Below, piece after piece: positions 1-12,639 of a DNA stretch of 64,000 nucleotides. The translations under genes were made by a program, and so were the position numbers. The notes beneath the pieces are model-generated. The model was not told the origin of the DNA and searched no databases. It worked only from the letters and a program-made list of their open reading frames with translations. Position 1 is the first letter of the stretch. Each line of letters begins with the position of its first letter. The stretch lies in the NCBI GenBank assembly GCA_948470475.1, contig OX419339.1, positions 14,062,363-14,126,362 on the forward strand, read 5' to 3'. The DNA comes from Galaxea fascicularis (Eukaryota; Cnidaria; Anthozoa; Scleractinia; Euphylliidae).

Positions 1-591
1 AGTCTGCAATAAGAAAACAGCATAAGTACATCATATAAGTTACTGGGGATCGCAGAGCAAGCAAAATGCAGTGAATGCAAGTAAAGATCCACTCTGACAT
101 GCATAGATATCATTATTTTGCTCAACAACACACTGTATCCTTCAAGGAAATAGTTGAATATATTCATCAAGCCATACATGCAGTATATAACTTTATTACA
201 TCTCTCAGTTAGTATGCGCGCTGTGATTGGTCAATTTTGTGGGCCGTACTCTACTGCACGGCCCGCTCAATTTGAAAGTTTCCTTTTCTGTGCGCCTGAT
301 TAACCTCAGAGACATAACAAATATCTTACTAACCTCGTTTTCTTGGTCTGTACTGTAAGTTAAGGATCCTCGTTTTTTCCCGTCGATTTATAGCCCGCGC
401 GCAGTACCACGCAGTTACAGTACCGACCTCGAACTCGGTTAATAAGAGGTATATACTCCACCTCCCACACCCTTAAATTCACCTTTTGTTTTTTCCAATG
501 ACCCCTCCCAAATAATAAAGAAAACCAAAGAATAGGTACTGCTTTACAGTACATCAAACTGATAAAATAATTAATTTTAAAAGGTGCAAAC
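1..591. repeat. No exon recognised; dispersed repeat copy 1 at about 211-390
   Basis: This stretch lies beyond the last BOP1 exon in the window and is presumably BOP1 intron. Positions about 211-390 are closely matched in inverted orientation by about 18757-18930. Shared landmarks include a CTGTGATTGGTCAA block, a block close to CTGATTAA.CTCAGAGA, and TCTGTACTGTAAGTTA followed by CTCGTTTTTTCCC. Two copies 18.5 kb apart in opposite orientation indicate a dispersed mobile-element-derived repeat. I could not name its family and saw no coding capacity. Confidence 0.6.
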
Positions 592-3500
592 CTCATCATC
601 TTCTTTGTCCCAGATCAGATAATATCTTGGCTTGTCAGTCTTGTCATCTTTCTTTGGTTTTATCCAACCATTCCTGATTGCTCTAACAATCTTCATAATC
701 TACAAGTAATGGACATACAATGTAAAGGAAAAATATTAACATTACATGAAGAGATCCACAAGTCCTCATACTGGGTAGTTCATTCAATGCTACTCACATA
801 ATATAAGTACTGCACATGTATTTACTTGTCATAATCATAAATAATAAATATTTCAAAACAGCATACCCTCTTGTGCTCCCACTTAGATGGAATGTGACGA
901 GATTTTGGCTCAGGTGCATCGCTTAGAGGATGAAGCATTTTCTCTCCAGTGAAGAAATCTACATAAGGCTTGTATGATTTAGGAAAAAGTACATAAATTA
1001 TCGATCTCATATGACAACACAACAGGTGACATCAACTCTAACACAGTACAGGTGACTAACTCAAGTACACCTGTAAGATCTATGCTTACATGAATGTAAT
1101 GGCTGGGTCTGACTTCATAATGCTTATAGCTGTAGTAAGAATAATCATTGTTTATGAATGAACTCTTGATATGGACAAGCCTTAATAATGAACTACAAGT
1201 CAAGTTGTTTCCAAATGTATGTATCTGCTTTATTGGTGACTTAGAGATGATTGTGTTTCGTTTTAACTAAGCAATGTCTGGTTTGCCAAGTGAACTAACT
1301 ACACTGTAAGTGATACAAACAACAATCTATTCCTTGACCTCCTATCGGCATGATGGGACACTGTGACTATAATAAAATGGCACCCAATTCAACTTAAAAC
1401 AATAATATTGTTTTGTTATTATGGTGTTATAGGATTGGATGATAAGAAAATGGCAACTACATTCTTGGACAAAACTGTTGAGAAAAGTAGCTGCAAAACT
1501 TATTCTTCATGCAAACAATAACCAACTGCATTTGAAATCCCCCTCCACTGAATAAAATAATGTTTGATTTTTAAAGGTTCCTTGTGGTCTTTGATCAATT
1601 GGACACTTGAACCCCCCCCCCCTTCCCCACTTCAAAAAAGGAAAGCAATATTACCAATGTTTCCCTAATAATGGGGTGGGGGAGCAGAATGATTTCCTGA
1701 CTTCACCTGGCTTGTTCTCTCAAGTAGTAGATTGGCAGTACTGTAGAATATTTTACATGCTACATGTAGGTAAGTAATTTATACTAGCACAACTTAGTAC
1801 CTCATACGGATCATATCCTGCGCCTGGAAACTGTGAATTTTGCAGTCTGTTGATGATATCCAGCTCCTCATTCGACAGAACAACTTCTTTCATTGTTGCT
1901 TTGTCTCGAACTGTCCTCCTGTAAAGAGTGGAATTTTTTGAAACCTTAAATTTGGTTATCATTTGCAGAATTCAAGCAGCTTAACAATCATGTTTGCTCT
2001 AACTTATAAAGCCTGTTGTTCAAAGATAATATTCCTATAATTTTATGCATGGGTAGTACATGTAAATGCTGGACTGGGTGACCCTGTTTCTCACACCCAT
2101 ATTTGGCAAGTAGTTCTTCAAAAAATTTTTGTCCAATTTCACCAATTTCACCAGTCTCATTGTCCCGATTTTTTTTGCAAAGCTAAGAAAGTCTTGGGCT
2201 GGCAGAAAATATATTAGTCTCAATGTCTTGCAAAGGCTCAGATTTTCCATTCACCATCCCTAATTATATATGCTGTGTGTTACTGGTAATTTTAATGAAA
2301 TTCCACATGTCACAGATTCCTAAATACACCAAAACCACTTCTACAGCAATATTATTGGAATTTTTATGTGGTCACATATTTTTTGTCTTCACTTTCATGT
2401 ACATGTATTTTTTTTTTCATAAATTAGCTGTCTTTTATTACAATCACCACTTTTTCAACCAAATGACAGAAACCAGTGATTCACAGTAAAACCAAAGCAA
2501 ACAGTCAAAAACACATCAGTGAAGCAACAACTTCCAGGCACACATTTTATGATTTTGTTGTCCAATCAATAATTAACTTAACGTCTTTCTCTTGAAATCT
2601 TTTATACAGTTTGTATATAAAAACTTTTCTTGATTTAAAATATTTTTGCATTAGACTTTGGACTAATACAAAATTACCCATGACCTAGCCAGCCACCCCC
2701 ACCCCCTCCCCTCCCTTTGTTTGAACCCTCAAACAGGCAACCTCGTTCCCAGGGTCCTCTCCTTCCCATCCCCTGGTACGAGAGAGGGCACAGGAAGGAG
2801 AGGACCCTGGGAACAAGGTTGTCAAACAGGACCTCTTTTTTATTGGATGTCAGTCAGGCTACAAAATTACATGTATGTACACTGACAGTACTATTTAAAC
2901 ACAACATTAACGAAAGTCAGACTTGACTTTGGAAAAGTTATTTGTTACATCTTACCAATAGTTAGGATCATCCATTTTAGACAAAAACTGATCCAACTGA
3001 AAACAGAATGATTTTTAAGAGCTAAATGGAATATAAATACAATAATAATTATTAAGGAAACATGCATTACGTACACATGTACATGTACGTACATCCATCC
3101 ATCCATACATACGTACAGACTTTATAGCTCCCCCATGGCGGCTCTTCCACCATACATAAAAGCAAATGATAAGTTTTCAAAAAATATTTACAAGAATTAA
3201 AATTTAAACTCATCGCCTATTGATAAGCTTGGAAGCTGGTGCCATAGAGGTTGGCGAGATCCTAAGCAATTCAGGCACAGCAGGGTAACCATGGCAACCC
3301 TGTGAGCAGGAACCACCCCATCGAGCAGTTGCCAACAGGCACCATCACACTGAAATAAATTCAGTGGAATACTTACCATTTACCATACTTACTAACCTTA
3401 ACCAATAATAGAAAGGGTGGGAGGAACAGGACATGAATCCGCAAAAATTCGCTTATAGAACTAAGCAAAGGCTGAATTAATCTCCAAAGATTTGCAATGG

Positions 3501-6500
3501 CTGAATGAATCAGCAAAAATTGGCAAACAATGATCCGCAGTGTTCACTCAAAGCCAAGCACATGTAATCCATCCCTGCTAATTCTACAGGTGCCCACCCT
3601 GCAGATTACTTGCATAAATGAGCAAGATCACTGGCAGCATTGGCTCGAGTTTAACCTCGCCTAAATTGCATTTAGCCACATATAAATAATAAAAAACTAT
3701 TTATACATGACTGTACATTTCAATAATAAGATAAGGTAATAAAATTATCTATGAGTTAAAAAGCTTTTTAAAAACACTCAGACTTAATGCTGTGTCTCTA
3801 ATTTCCTTAGATAAGGTATTGCACATGACTAACAACTACAAATAATTGATTAATTATGCATTAAAAAGCAAGCCATATTTAAATGTACTAATATTACCAG
3901 AAATGTGAACACTAAATATGTGATGTTCATACAACATGTAATTCACAGAGAAGGTTATACAGCTGTACCCACAAAGCATTACTGACAGTGACTTTGGAAA
4001 TATTGTGTCTGTTACCAACCTCATCAGCTGTAGCAGGTTTTAGGATTCTTTTCCCATCCAAGTTGTATCCTATATGTGGATAGTCATTGTACCACTCCAC
4101 AGGGATGTTTCCAATTGTGTTTCGGGCATCCTGTTGTAAAATCAGTTAATTTATCACAGGGTTGTACAGTGCGCTGCTTCCTGTTTGTTGTTCCTACCAG
4201 TGGTGGGTCAATGATCGATTGTAATCAAAAGTTGATCAAAAAGTCCAAGCGACATGACAATCGATTATACTTTTTTCATAATCGATTGTCGCGGAAAATT
4301 AAAAATTTATTGGGGACACATAAAAGTATTAAAATCAAGAAAAATGTACGTTTAATATCTTGGTATGAGTTGTCTTTTTTCATGGACTCACAACTTCTAA
4401 GTCATAACAGCAAATATAATCTAAGGATTTGTTTACCTGTGCGTACCCTACGCGCTGTCACTTTCACTTCTATGTAGGTGAAAAATACATGGAATGCTTA
4501 TTGGCAGATTTTTTTTATTATAATCGATGATCGATCGGTTGGGGCAATCCATTTATGATGATCAATTGTGAAATCTCAACCAATTCCCAAGCAGTTTTGG
4601 GATATCAGTATTATACTGTACATACTGTCAACTTTCCTCCTCAAGGGGGAGGACTGAATTTAAAGGCAGATCAAAGAATGGCTATAGTGCATACATTGCT
4701 TCATTTAATTTACGACAGAAAAAACTCTTCTCCTTTTGTCTCTCTTTCTCATGAAAAGACAAAGAGATAAATACAATGGAAGTTGTGCAGATCAGTTTTA
4801 GCTTTTGGATGGCCTACACTACAGTTCATCAGAAGGGCTGGTAAATGTAAATGGCAACCTTGAGTATCACAGGAATACCACTTTTTCTTCAAGCCATTTA
4901 GGTTGTCTTGCACATAGCCTTTGAAAGTGTGGCATTGCATTCATACTGTATTTTCAACGGAGGAAAAAAAAAACTCTTCAATGTAAAAGCATGCAAAAGA
5001 GGTTTATTAAAATAAAATGAATAACAATATTAGTATATTAGCAAAATTAGTATCTCTGTAGATTACGGAGCCCTGTGGTTTAACCATCAGTGTTCATGAC
5101 TGTATCATTGTAATAATATTGATAATAATAATAATAATAATAACTGTTTATCCACAAATCCATAGGAAAATGAAAAGGAGATAAAGGAGGTTATCCCTTT
5201 CTATACCTTGGGGTTCAATTTTATCCTTCATTTTTTAAATTTGTTTTGGTGTATAATAATGTACATTGATGAGTTTGAAACAAAAGAAAAGAAAATTTAA
5301 ACCAAGGACAAAATTGAACTACAACATACATGTATACATGTATGTAGAGCTGTACATCCTAGTGAAATACCATAGATTTAAATAAAGTGCTTTTGTCACA
5401 GCTGTTCTAATACAGTACACTGCACCACAATGCATAATTCTGATTAGGTATTTGGCACAGTCAAAAGTCTACCAGAAAAATTCATTTGAATTTACTGCAA
5501 AATTAAATACTGACAATATTGATTCCTAATTCTATTAAATGAATAATAATTAATTAATTATAACAATGTTCATGTACTGTCTGTCATCCTACCTCCTCAT
5601 CAGAAGTGTTGTCCTCATCATAGCCACCATTAGAATTTTTAGTAGCTTTTTCTTCATCATTGTTGCCCTCTTCTGTATTATCCTTCTCTGTGTCTTCATC
5701 AGAGCTTTGCTCTTCCTCTTCAGTGTTATCTGATGACTCACTATCACTTTCTCCCACTTCAACCTATCACATGAAAACAATAAACAACTTACTTCTTTTA
5801 AGGCCTGTTGGTCCATATGTTCAATGCTGAGAGCTAAGGTTTGGTCAAGCTGGGTTATTTGGAACCTACAGTAGCAAATCACTTCAATAAAGATCATTTT
5901 CTTTTTTGTTCCACTTGTAAATAATTAATCAATTAATTAATCAAAATATATAATAACATTAAATATTAATGAAAGATACTACATGTAAGTTGTCCTCTCT
6001 TCTTGAAGGGGCATTTCAGGAATAATTAAAATAAAATATTATGTATATCTCTGAAATAAATATTTCAAACAGAACATACAGTAACTAATTGAGAATCCCA
6101 CCTGGCATGAGGCAGATCAGTTGGCTCTTCTGCAAATGAAGCAGCTAAGGAGCTGAACTCTTCTACTGAGAAACCGCTCCAGCCAGTGGTTAGAGGGGGA
6201 ATTGAACCTGGGAGGTCTTGTTTCCAAATTACAAGTCCCAATATCATAACCAATCAACCATAAAATGATTTTAAGAAGCACTATCTTACATTGTAAGAGG
6301 TCACTTGACTCAGAATTAGTTTTTGGCAGGGACATGCAGATACAAAATTTAATAAGCCACTATGCCTTGATCATCAATTTTTTTGTCAAAAGCTGGAACA
6401 AACATTTAGTTGCACATTTATGTAGGAATATGGCTGTAGGGTTGCATTAATAATTCACTGCAACAAGCTCTGGCTTTTCCAAGCAAAAGTGCTAGTTTGT

Positions 6501-7507
6501 TTTTAGTGCTTTGTACCATCAACCTGTAAAAAGTCTTGTCAAAATATTCCAGCTCTCCTGTGTTTATGCAGACATTAAATTACATAATATGTAATTTAAT
6601 GTCTGCATAAACACAGGAGAGCTGGAATTATAAAAGAAGCACCAAACAGACGTAGTCAGGACAAGATTTCTGCACAGCCCCTTACATTGATTATATGTGT
6701 ATTTTGTGACACAAACTATGTTCATTTGAACAGGGTTAATATGACATGAATGATACATGTATAATAATATATAGGGCTTTGATGAAATCTTCCCTAAAAC
6801 TTTTCAAGGCAGGGAGTCAGTGAAGAGTTTGAAGAACAACTTCTTCCACCACGAGCTGATAAATGCAAATGTCAATATTACACTGTATGTGTAAACACAA
6901 CAATTTAAACCACAGCTCTTGGCTTTAGTGTTCTGACATTAGGAAACTTACAGATTCCTGCGCATTTTCTTCGTCTTCAGATGTTTCTGGTTCACTCTCT
7001 AACCCTGAATATTCACTCTGTTCGCTATCCGAAGAATCAATATCATCTTTACTGTCTTCAGGAGTCTTATCAAGGTAGAAAAGATTTTCTCCTACCTAAA
7101 ATCAGGATGCAAATTCAAAATAATATATACATGTAACTCCATCCTACCTTTGCATTTACAGAACAACATTGCCATACGACCCCCTCGTTATTACAACCAC
7201 CTTTTTATTTGTTTGTTTTTTCATTATTTCAGTATTAGAGGAATCTCTAGCACATGGGAGTACAGTTGTATTTGCTCTAAGTTCTAAATGACCCAATGGT
7301 GGTCGTATTGACGGGCTTCCATTATATAACCAAATGTAGAACACATAGCACATAGCCACTTATCACCTGATCATAAAGGAAGATACACTGTTAACTCTAA
7401 CCATTATAAGTAATAAATTAAAAATTATCTTACATGTGTGTACTAATTCTCACCTCCAAGGGGGACTTCTTGCTTTGAATAACATGATCAGAGCTTCTTT
7501 TGGGCAT
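592..7507 (-). CDS. BOP1: Ribosome biogenesis protein BOP1, N-terminal part (gene continues past left edge)
   Basis: BOP1 acts in the nucleolus with Pescadillo and WDR12 (PeBoW complex) in 27S/32S pre-rRNA processing and 60S subunit assembly. Eight exons fit in phase: 7454-7507, 6952-7095, 5593-5763, 4020-4130, 2956-2996, 1801-1918, 867-968 and 592-699, about 283 residues. The start is MPKRSSDHV; residues 19-123 are an acidic Ser/Asp/Glu tract typical of the family. The BOP1NT domain follows, with [19 protein letters not shown] (exon 4), [14 protein letters not shown] (exons 5-6), YDPYE then [13 protein letters not shown] (exons 6-7), and [10 protein letters not shown] in exon 8. All but one intron are phase 0; the exon 5/6 junction splits the Trp codon. 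The WD40 propeller expected after this point is missing because the window ends. Exon 4 uses the weaker donor GTTGGT. Identity is firm; exon edges are read by eye. Confidence 0.93.
2740..2823. repeat. Short foldback repeat in BOP1 intron
   Basis: An inverted repeat has arms beginning AACCTCGTTCCCAGGGTCCT and ending with its near complement GACCCTGGGAACAAGGTT, with about 25 nt of loop. The arms match except for single differences. It looks like a small non-autonomous DNA element; no ORF lies inside. Confidence 0.6.
3285..3298. promoter_or_regulatory. X-box-like RFX site in BOP1 intron
   Basis: GTAACCATGGCAAC fits the palindromic RFX X-box consensus (GTNRCC, short spacer, RGYAAC). Its location in a BOP1 intron, far from a recognised ciliary promoter, makes function doubtful. 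Confidence 0.3.
4203..4545. repeat. ATCGATT-rich inverted-repeat segment in BOP1 intron
   Basis: The segment begins TCAATGATCGATTGTAATC and ends with a related inverted block ATAATCGATGATCGATC. It has an internal palindromic pair (AATCGATTATAC and ATAATCGATTGTCGC). This is the layout of a small non-autonomous DNA transposon. Ends are approximate and the family is unknown. Confidence 0.4.
5107..5143. repeat. AAT/ATA microsatellite
   Basis: A simple run of ATA/AAT triplets in a BOP1 intron. No other content recognised. Confidence 0.7.
6186..6262 (-). repeat. Possible tRNA-derived SINE remnant
   Basis: Read on the minus strand there is a B-box-like GGTTCAATTCC, preceded about 50 nt upstream by an A-box-like TTGATTGGTTATGA. 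The paired cloverleaf arms of a real tRNA are not evident, so a degraded SINE head is more likely than a tRNA gene. Confidence 0.3.
6546..6628. repeat. Perfect 40-bp palindrome with 3-nt loop
   Basis: Positions 6546-6585 are the exact reverse complement of 6589-6628, separated only by AAT. The arm begins ATTCCAGCTCTCCTGTGTTT. It lies in the BOP1 intron between exons 2 and 3. It could be an intact foldback insertion or a hairpin-RNA locus; no ORF is involved. Confidence 0.9.
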
Positions 7508-7855
7508 TTCGACTACGAGCTAGCTAATATCTAACTACGAAGATACCTATAGTTTAAAATTACTCGTTGTAAAATACGAAGTCTTGATGTCAAAACGGTA
7601 ATTTCTGAGAGAATGCAGACATCACAACAATCCATCGGCCATGTGCAATCTCAACTTGTCACCAATCCTCCCCAACGGAGTTCATGGGAGTTAGTACGTC
7701 ATGTGGCTTGGGTACATGAAGTATCTACAATACTTTGCTGGAGTGCACTGGACAGACAGGAGCGCAGGCAACAGTTATCTCTTTCCTTTTACGTCGCGTG
7801 AGTGGCAGAGGTGGCAACAGCGGTGAGGCCAAAAGTACAAGGCATTTTCGTAAAA
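7508..7855. promoter_or_regulatory. Divergent promoter region between BOP1 and the PDI gene
   Basis: Only 348 bp separate the BOP1 start codon (minus strand) from the PDI start codon (plus strand), so the two genes very probably share a bidirectional promoter region. A CCAAT box (ACCAATCC, near 7660) and CRE/UPR-like cores (TACGTCATGTGG near 7694, TTACGTCGCG near 7788) can be seen. No complete ERSE (CCAAT-N9-CCACG) and no TATA box were found. Which motifs act is inference. Confidence 0.55.
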
Positions 7856-10800
7856 ATGGTTGACGCATCGACTATTCTTTTCCTCCTGGCTGGACTTCAC
7901 TTATGTCAAGCAAAAGTCGTTGACCTCACGAATGAAAATTTTGACTCGGTGAGTATTTATTGGTGGTTAGACCAAGATATGTAGATAGCCGCTTGTGATC
8001 CACAATGCTCCGTGTGTCAAACGGTGATTGGATGAGACCATTTCCCCCTAACAAGCATTTTTTTCGTTTTTTTTTTTTTCCCTTTGTGTAGAAGACTTCA
8101 AAGCTTTTATTTTTACTTTTCTTTCGCCAGTATTTCCTCTCGCGATTGCAGGTTTTAAATTAGGGGTGCTTGATAGAATCGAAGAATTCTTCAAACTTTA
8201 TTTGCGAACTGTCAAAAAATAAAGACGTAAGCTTAGTAAAACTAGGAAGTACCTCCATTCACGTATTATACAAAGTTAATCAATGAAGTTCAGTAAAACT
8301 AACTTCTAAAATCGACTTTTTTTCTCAGGTGGTAAATGGTGATAAATTTGCTTTTGTGGAATTTTACGCACCATGTGAGTAAGCTTACTTGTAATAGTTA
8401 GGCTGAAAGTTCAGAACAACTGCATTCAGTTGTGGGATGTATTCAGTAATGACAGTCATAGATAAAATGCCTAGTCTTTCTCAGGTGGAAGGTCATTACT
8501 GTTTGTGGTGGGCCAAGTTAAGTCAAATTTTGACAGAATGGTACAAAGCTACATGTATTTAGGGAACATAGTGGGGATAAATAGTGGCTATGAGCCTCTG
8601 AACTCAGAAAATGAATTATAAACCACTCCTGTTTATCTGGTTTTGATTCACGGTTGTTAGGAAAGGTACATGTAACCTGCAATTGGCGTTTTTTAGGGGG
8701 AAGGGTGCAAAAGTCGGTGAGTTATGACTTAAATGGACACGAGTGAAGCTGAAATTGGACCTAATCACAGGTTATTGGAAACATTACTGAAAGCTCCATA
8801 GTAAAAGAATGATACTTGCGTTACAATTTGCTCATAAGATTACTTTGCGAATTCAAACACTGTGAACACTGTGATTTGATTTTGACATTTCCCATTTTGC
8901 AGCAACTAATCAGATGCAACACAAAACCATGAACTAATTTAATGCTGTTACTGTTTACTGTTAAGTTTTCTTGTGTAGGATTGGCTTTTGCTTAAGGTGT
9001 ATATGACACCAAAATTTTCATTAGCTTGATCGAAAGAGCTTTCAAAATGATGAAGAACAACGTTTATTTTATTGTAATAGCATTCTTGGTTGCCGAGTTA
9101 TTCAAGATTTTGATTTATGCAAATTAGGCAACTTGTGACGTCATAAGGTTGACACAAAATAAAGTAAAATCACAAAAAATGGAATATCACTGAAAACTTT
9201 TGCTGTCTAGAACTGAAACTTTTCACAGTTGTTATACTCATCACAAAGTTCCAGGATAAGCTCCACTTTTGCATTTCCATGGCAATACAATGGGCTCCAG
9301 GCCCTCTCCGTCCAAAGGATAAAATCAGAGTTTTTTTCCTCAAGAAGAGCTGTTTGCTCTGTATGTTCAGTCAGTGGGTGTGAGCAAATATGGACTTAAC
9401 ACAGCACAAGTATAAGAAAGTCTGTTAGACTCTGGAGCAACAAATAAGGCATTTTTCATTTTTGGAATGTAGAGGTCTGGTAACGAGTAAGTTGCCATGG
9501 TGACCTCATAACCACTATCACGATATGCAGTTCTGGCAGCACATCAACCCTGCAAAATTTTAACTCTGTAGACTTAGTATTTGCAGAGATATTCCATATT
9601 TTGTGATTTTACTTCACTTTGTGTCAACCTTATGACATCACAAGTTGCCTAATTTGCATAAATCAAAATCTTGAATAACTCGGCAACCAAGAGTGCTATC
9701 ACAATAAAATAAATGCCGTTCTTCATCATTTTGAAAGCTCTTTCGAACTAGGTTATGAAAAATTTGGTGTCATATACACTTTAAAATACAACATTCCATA
9801 AATATTTCTACAACAACAAACAACAACTTTATTTGTACCCTACATTAATTACATGACATAAAATAAGTTGTTGTAGTGGTTGTTCTTGTTGGCTTTTGCT
9901 TAAAATACAACATTCTATAAATATTTCTAGTGTTCACAGTGTTTGGATTCTCACAGCAAGTCTTTGTAGGGTCAAATTTTAAGTATAACACCCAAGCTCT
10001 TCAAAACAAAATAATTTTATATTACTGGTCCTCAGCTATCTTTCCCATATATACCAGTCAAGAACATGATCAAAATGAGTTTGTGCTCTTCAGTATAATA
10101 ATTATCTTTCATCAGACGTTTGTACTATTTAATAAAATTTGCTCTTCTGGTTGTAGAGTTAAATGTTGTGTGGTTGGATTTGAGTTTGTTACATACACTG
10201 TAGACAGAATGGCATACTAATATTGTTATGCATCAACAGGAATTGAAGGAGCGAGTGTAGGGGTGAAATCAGCTTCACACCCACAACTTGGAAATTTTCC
10301 GAGTTAAAAATGGCCTAATGTCTGGTTTAAGTTATGCTCTCAGTCCTTCAATATTATTATTACACCTGTACATACCAAACAAATTCCAAATGTGTTAAAG
10401 TGCCTATAACCCCAAATATTTTTTTCGCTAAAATGAATCTTTGCACCTGTTCAAAACATATTGCATTATTTTTTCCCATTTTTCACCAAATCGTGACTTG
10501 TTATTATAAAGGCTTTAAAACTGTGCATTGTTTGTTTCACGACCAAGTCAGAGGGGGCATGGTTCGATTCCTGATTTGATGTCACAGGCTGATTTGCATC
10601 GCATTAACTCTTAGTTTGTTAACATGCATGCAAAGTAGATTCTGATGTCAAGTCAGGAATAGACCCGCTCCCCCTTCTGACTCGGCCATGAAACAAAATT
10701 AATGACGCTTAGCTTTAAAGCTTATAAAAAGTCAAGATTTGGTGAAAAAAGGAAAAAAAGGTCACAGTGCGTTTCAAACAGGTGCAAAGATTTATAATAG

Positions 10801-12570
10801 CAAAAACAAAGTTTTGGGGTTATGGGCACTTTAAATTATGTCAAATTGGTTCAGATTTCTATAAGTTTAGGAAATTGCACAACCAAATGTAATTCTTGAT
10901 TAACAGGTATGGGTGATTTTAAAAGTTCTTGAAAATATTTACAACTTGAGAAAATTCGAAATCAAGAGTACCGTAATTATTTATCATGAATCGTGCATTA
11001 AGTTCATGCAACTTTTTATTTGTAGTGCTATCAACAAATCCACAAATTCTTTTAGGTTGTACAATTTTCATTTTATACTACCCCAAAAAATACCATTCCA
11101 CAGATATAAACATGTAGGTCACAAAGATAAAACAAAGGATTTATTTACATTTTCTTTCCTGAAGGGTGTGGTCACTGCAAGGCTCTTGCACCAACTTATG
11201 AACAGTTAGGAGAAGCGTTTGCCAAATCAGATGATGTGGTCATTGCCAAGGTTGATGCCGATAGTGATAAAGCTCTAAATTCAAGATTCAGCGTCTCTGG
11301 CTTTCCCACTCTGAAGTACTTTGTTAAAGGAAGCACGTCTGCTGAAGAGTAAGTGCTTACTCTTTTTTGACAAATATTTGGCACAAGTCAAACTTTTACA
11401 AATAATTTTCCAAAAAAATAATGGTCTGACCAAAAATAGCTTCTGCATCCTTTTTTCCATGAAACATTACACTATTGCTTTATTTTTTAAGGCTTTTGTT
11501 ACACTAGGATTTTTCCTCTCTTTTCTGCATTGCCACCTTAAATTCATAATTTATTACATTTATTATGTCTGTTTCTTTTCATAAATGCTGAAAATTACTC
11601 TACCATGGGATTATTAACCCTTTGACAACACTAATTAATTACACGTAATGTATTCTTTGATCATAAATTTATCTGTTATTCTTCTATATTTTGCTATCAG
11701 TTATTCAGGTGGAAGGGATATCAAAGATCTAGTGTCCTTTATTGAGGGAAAGTCTGGTAAGAGTCATATTTTATATTATGCAACTTTATGGAATCTGTCA
11801 GTTACATGCAAAAGAACTATAATATTGTTTATAGAGGGAAAATAAGGAATTTAAGAACACAGGACTGTAGGGAATTAAGGAGAGTTGTGAAGTTCAAAAG
11901 AAAGTAAAAAGATCAGTCTGTGACATGGGTATGTTTTTTTATTAATTTCATAAATTCCATTGTCTTCATCAGGTGCCAGAGCCAATAAAGCCATATTCAA
12001 GACTAACGTGGTAGATTTGGATTCCTCAAATTTTGACTCCATTGCCTTGGACAAAAGCAAGGATGTTCTGGTTGAGTTTTATGCTCCATGTAAGAATGCC
12101 AGACCTACATTTGATGTCCCTTAATGAGTAGGTACATGTATTTCTCGCCAGACCAGTCTGCAGCACACAGATGTGACTTGCAGTCGACAGCATTGTTGAA
12201 CAGTTCCAATGTGAGCCTTGTAGCCTAAATGCACTTGTGAAAGATAACTAAAAAACATAGTCAACATTGATAGCAATGGCATGGTGAAGAATTGACAGAC
12301 AAGCAATTAGTTTTTGCAAAATGTAAATGTAATTGTGACCTTACATGACCAACTACCTTGAATTTCCCAAAACACCAGAGAAGCAACAAAATGCACTTGA
12401 AACTACAGTTATGAAATACATGTAACTAATACAGGGGCAATTTTGTAAGGTGATAAATAATTTAGGTGAAAATTTACAATGAAAGAACGTTCTTTAAAAA
12501 CCAAAATAATCAAGATTTTAAAACTTATCAAATTCTGCTTTCTGTGGAAACATACTTGAAAAGTGACTTA

Positions 12571-12601
<31 letters not shown>

Positions 12602-12604
12602 CAT

Positions 12605-12639
<35 letters not shown>

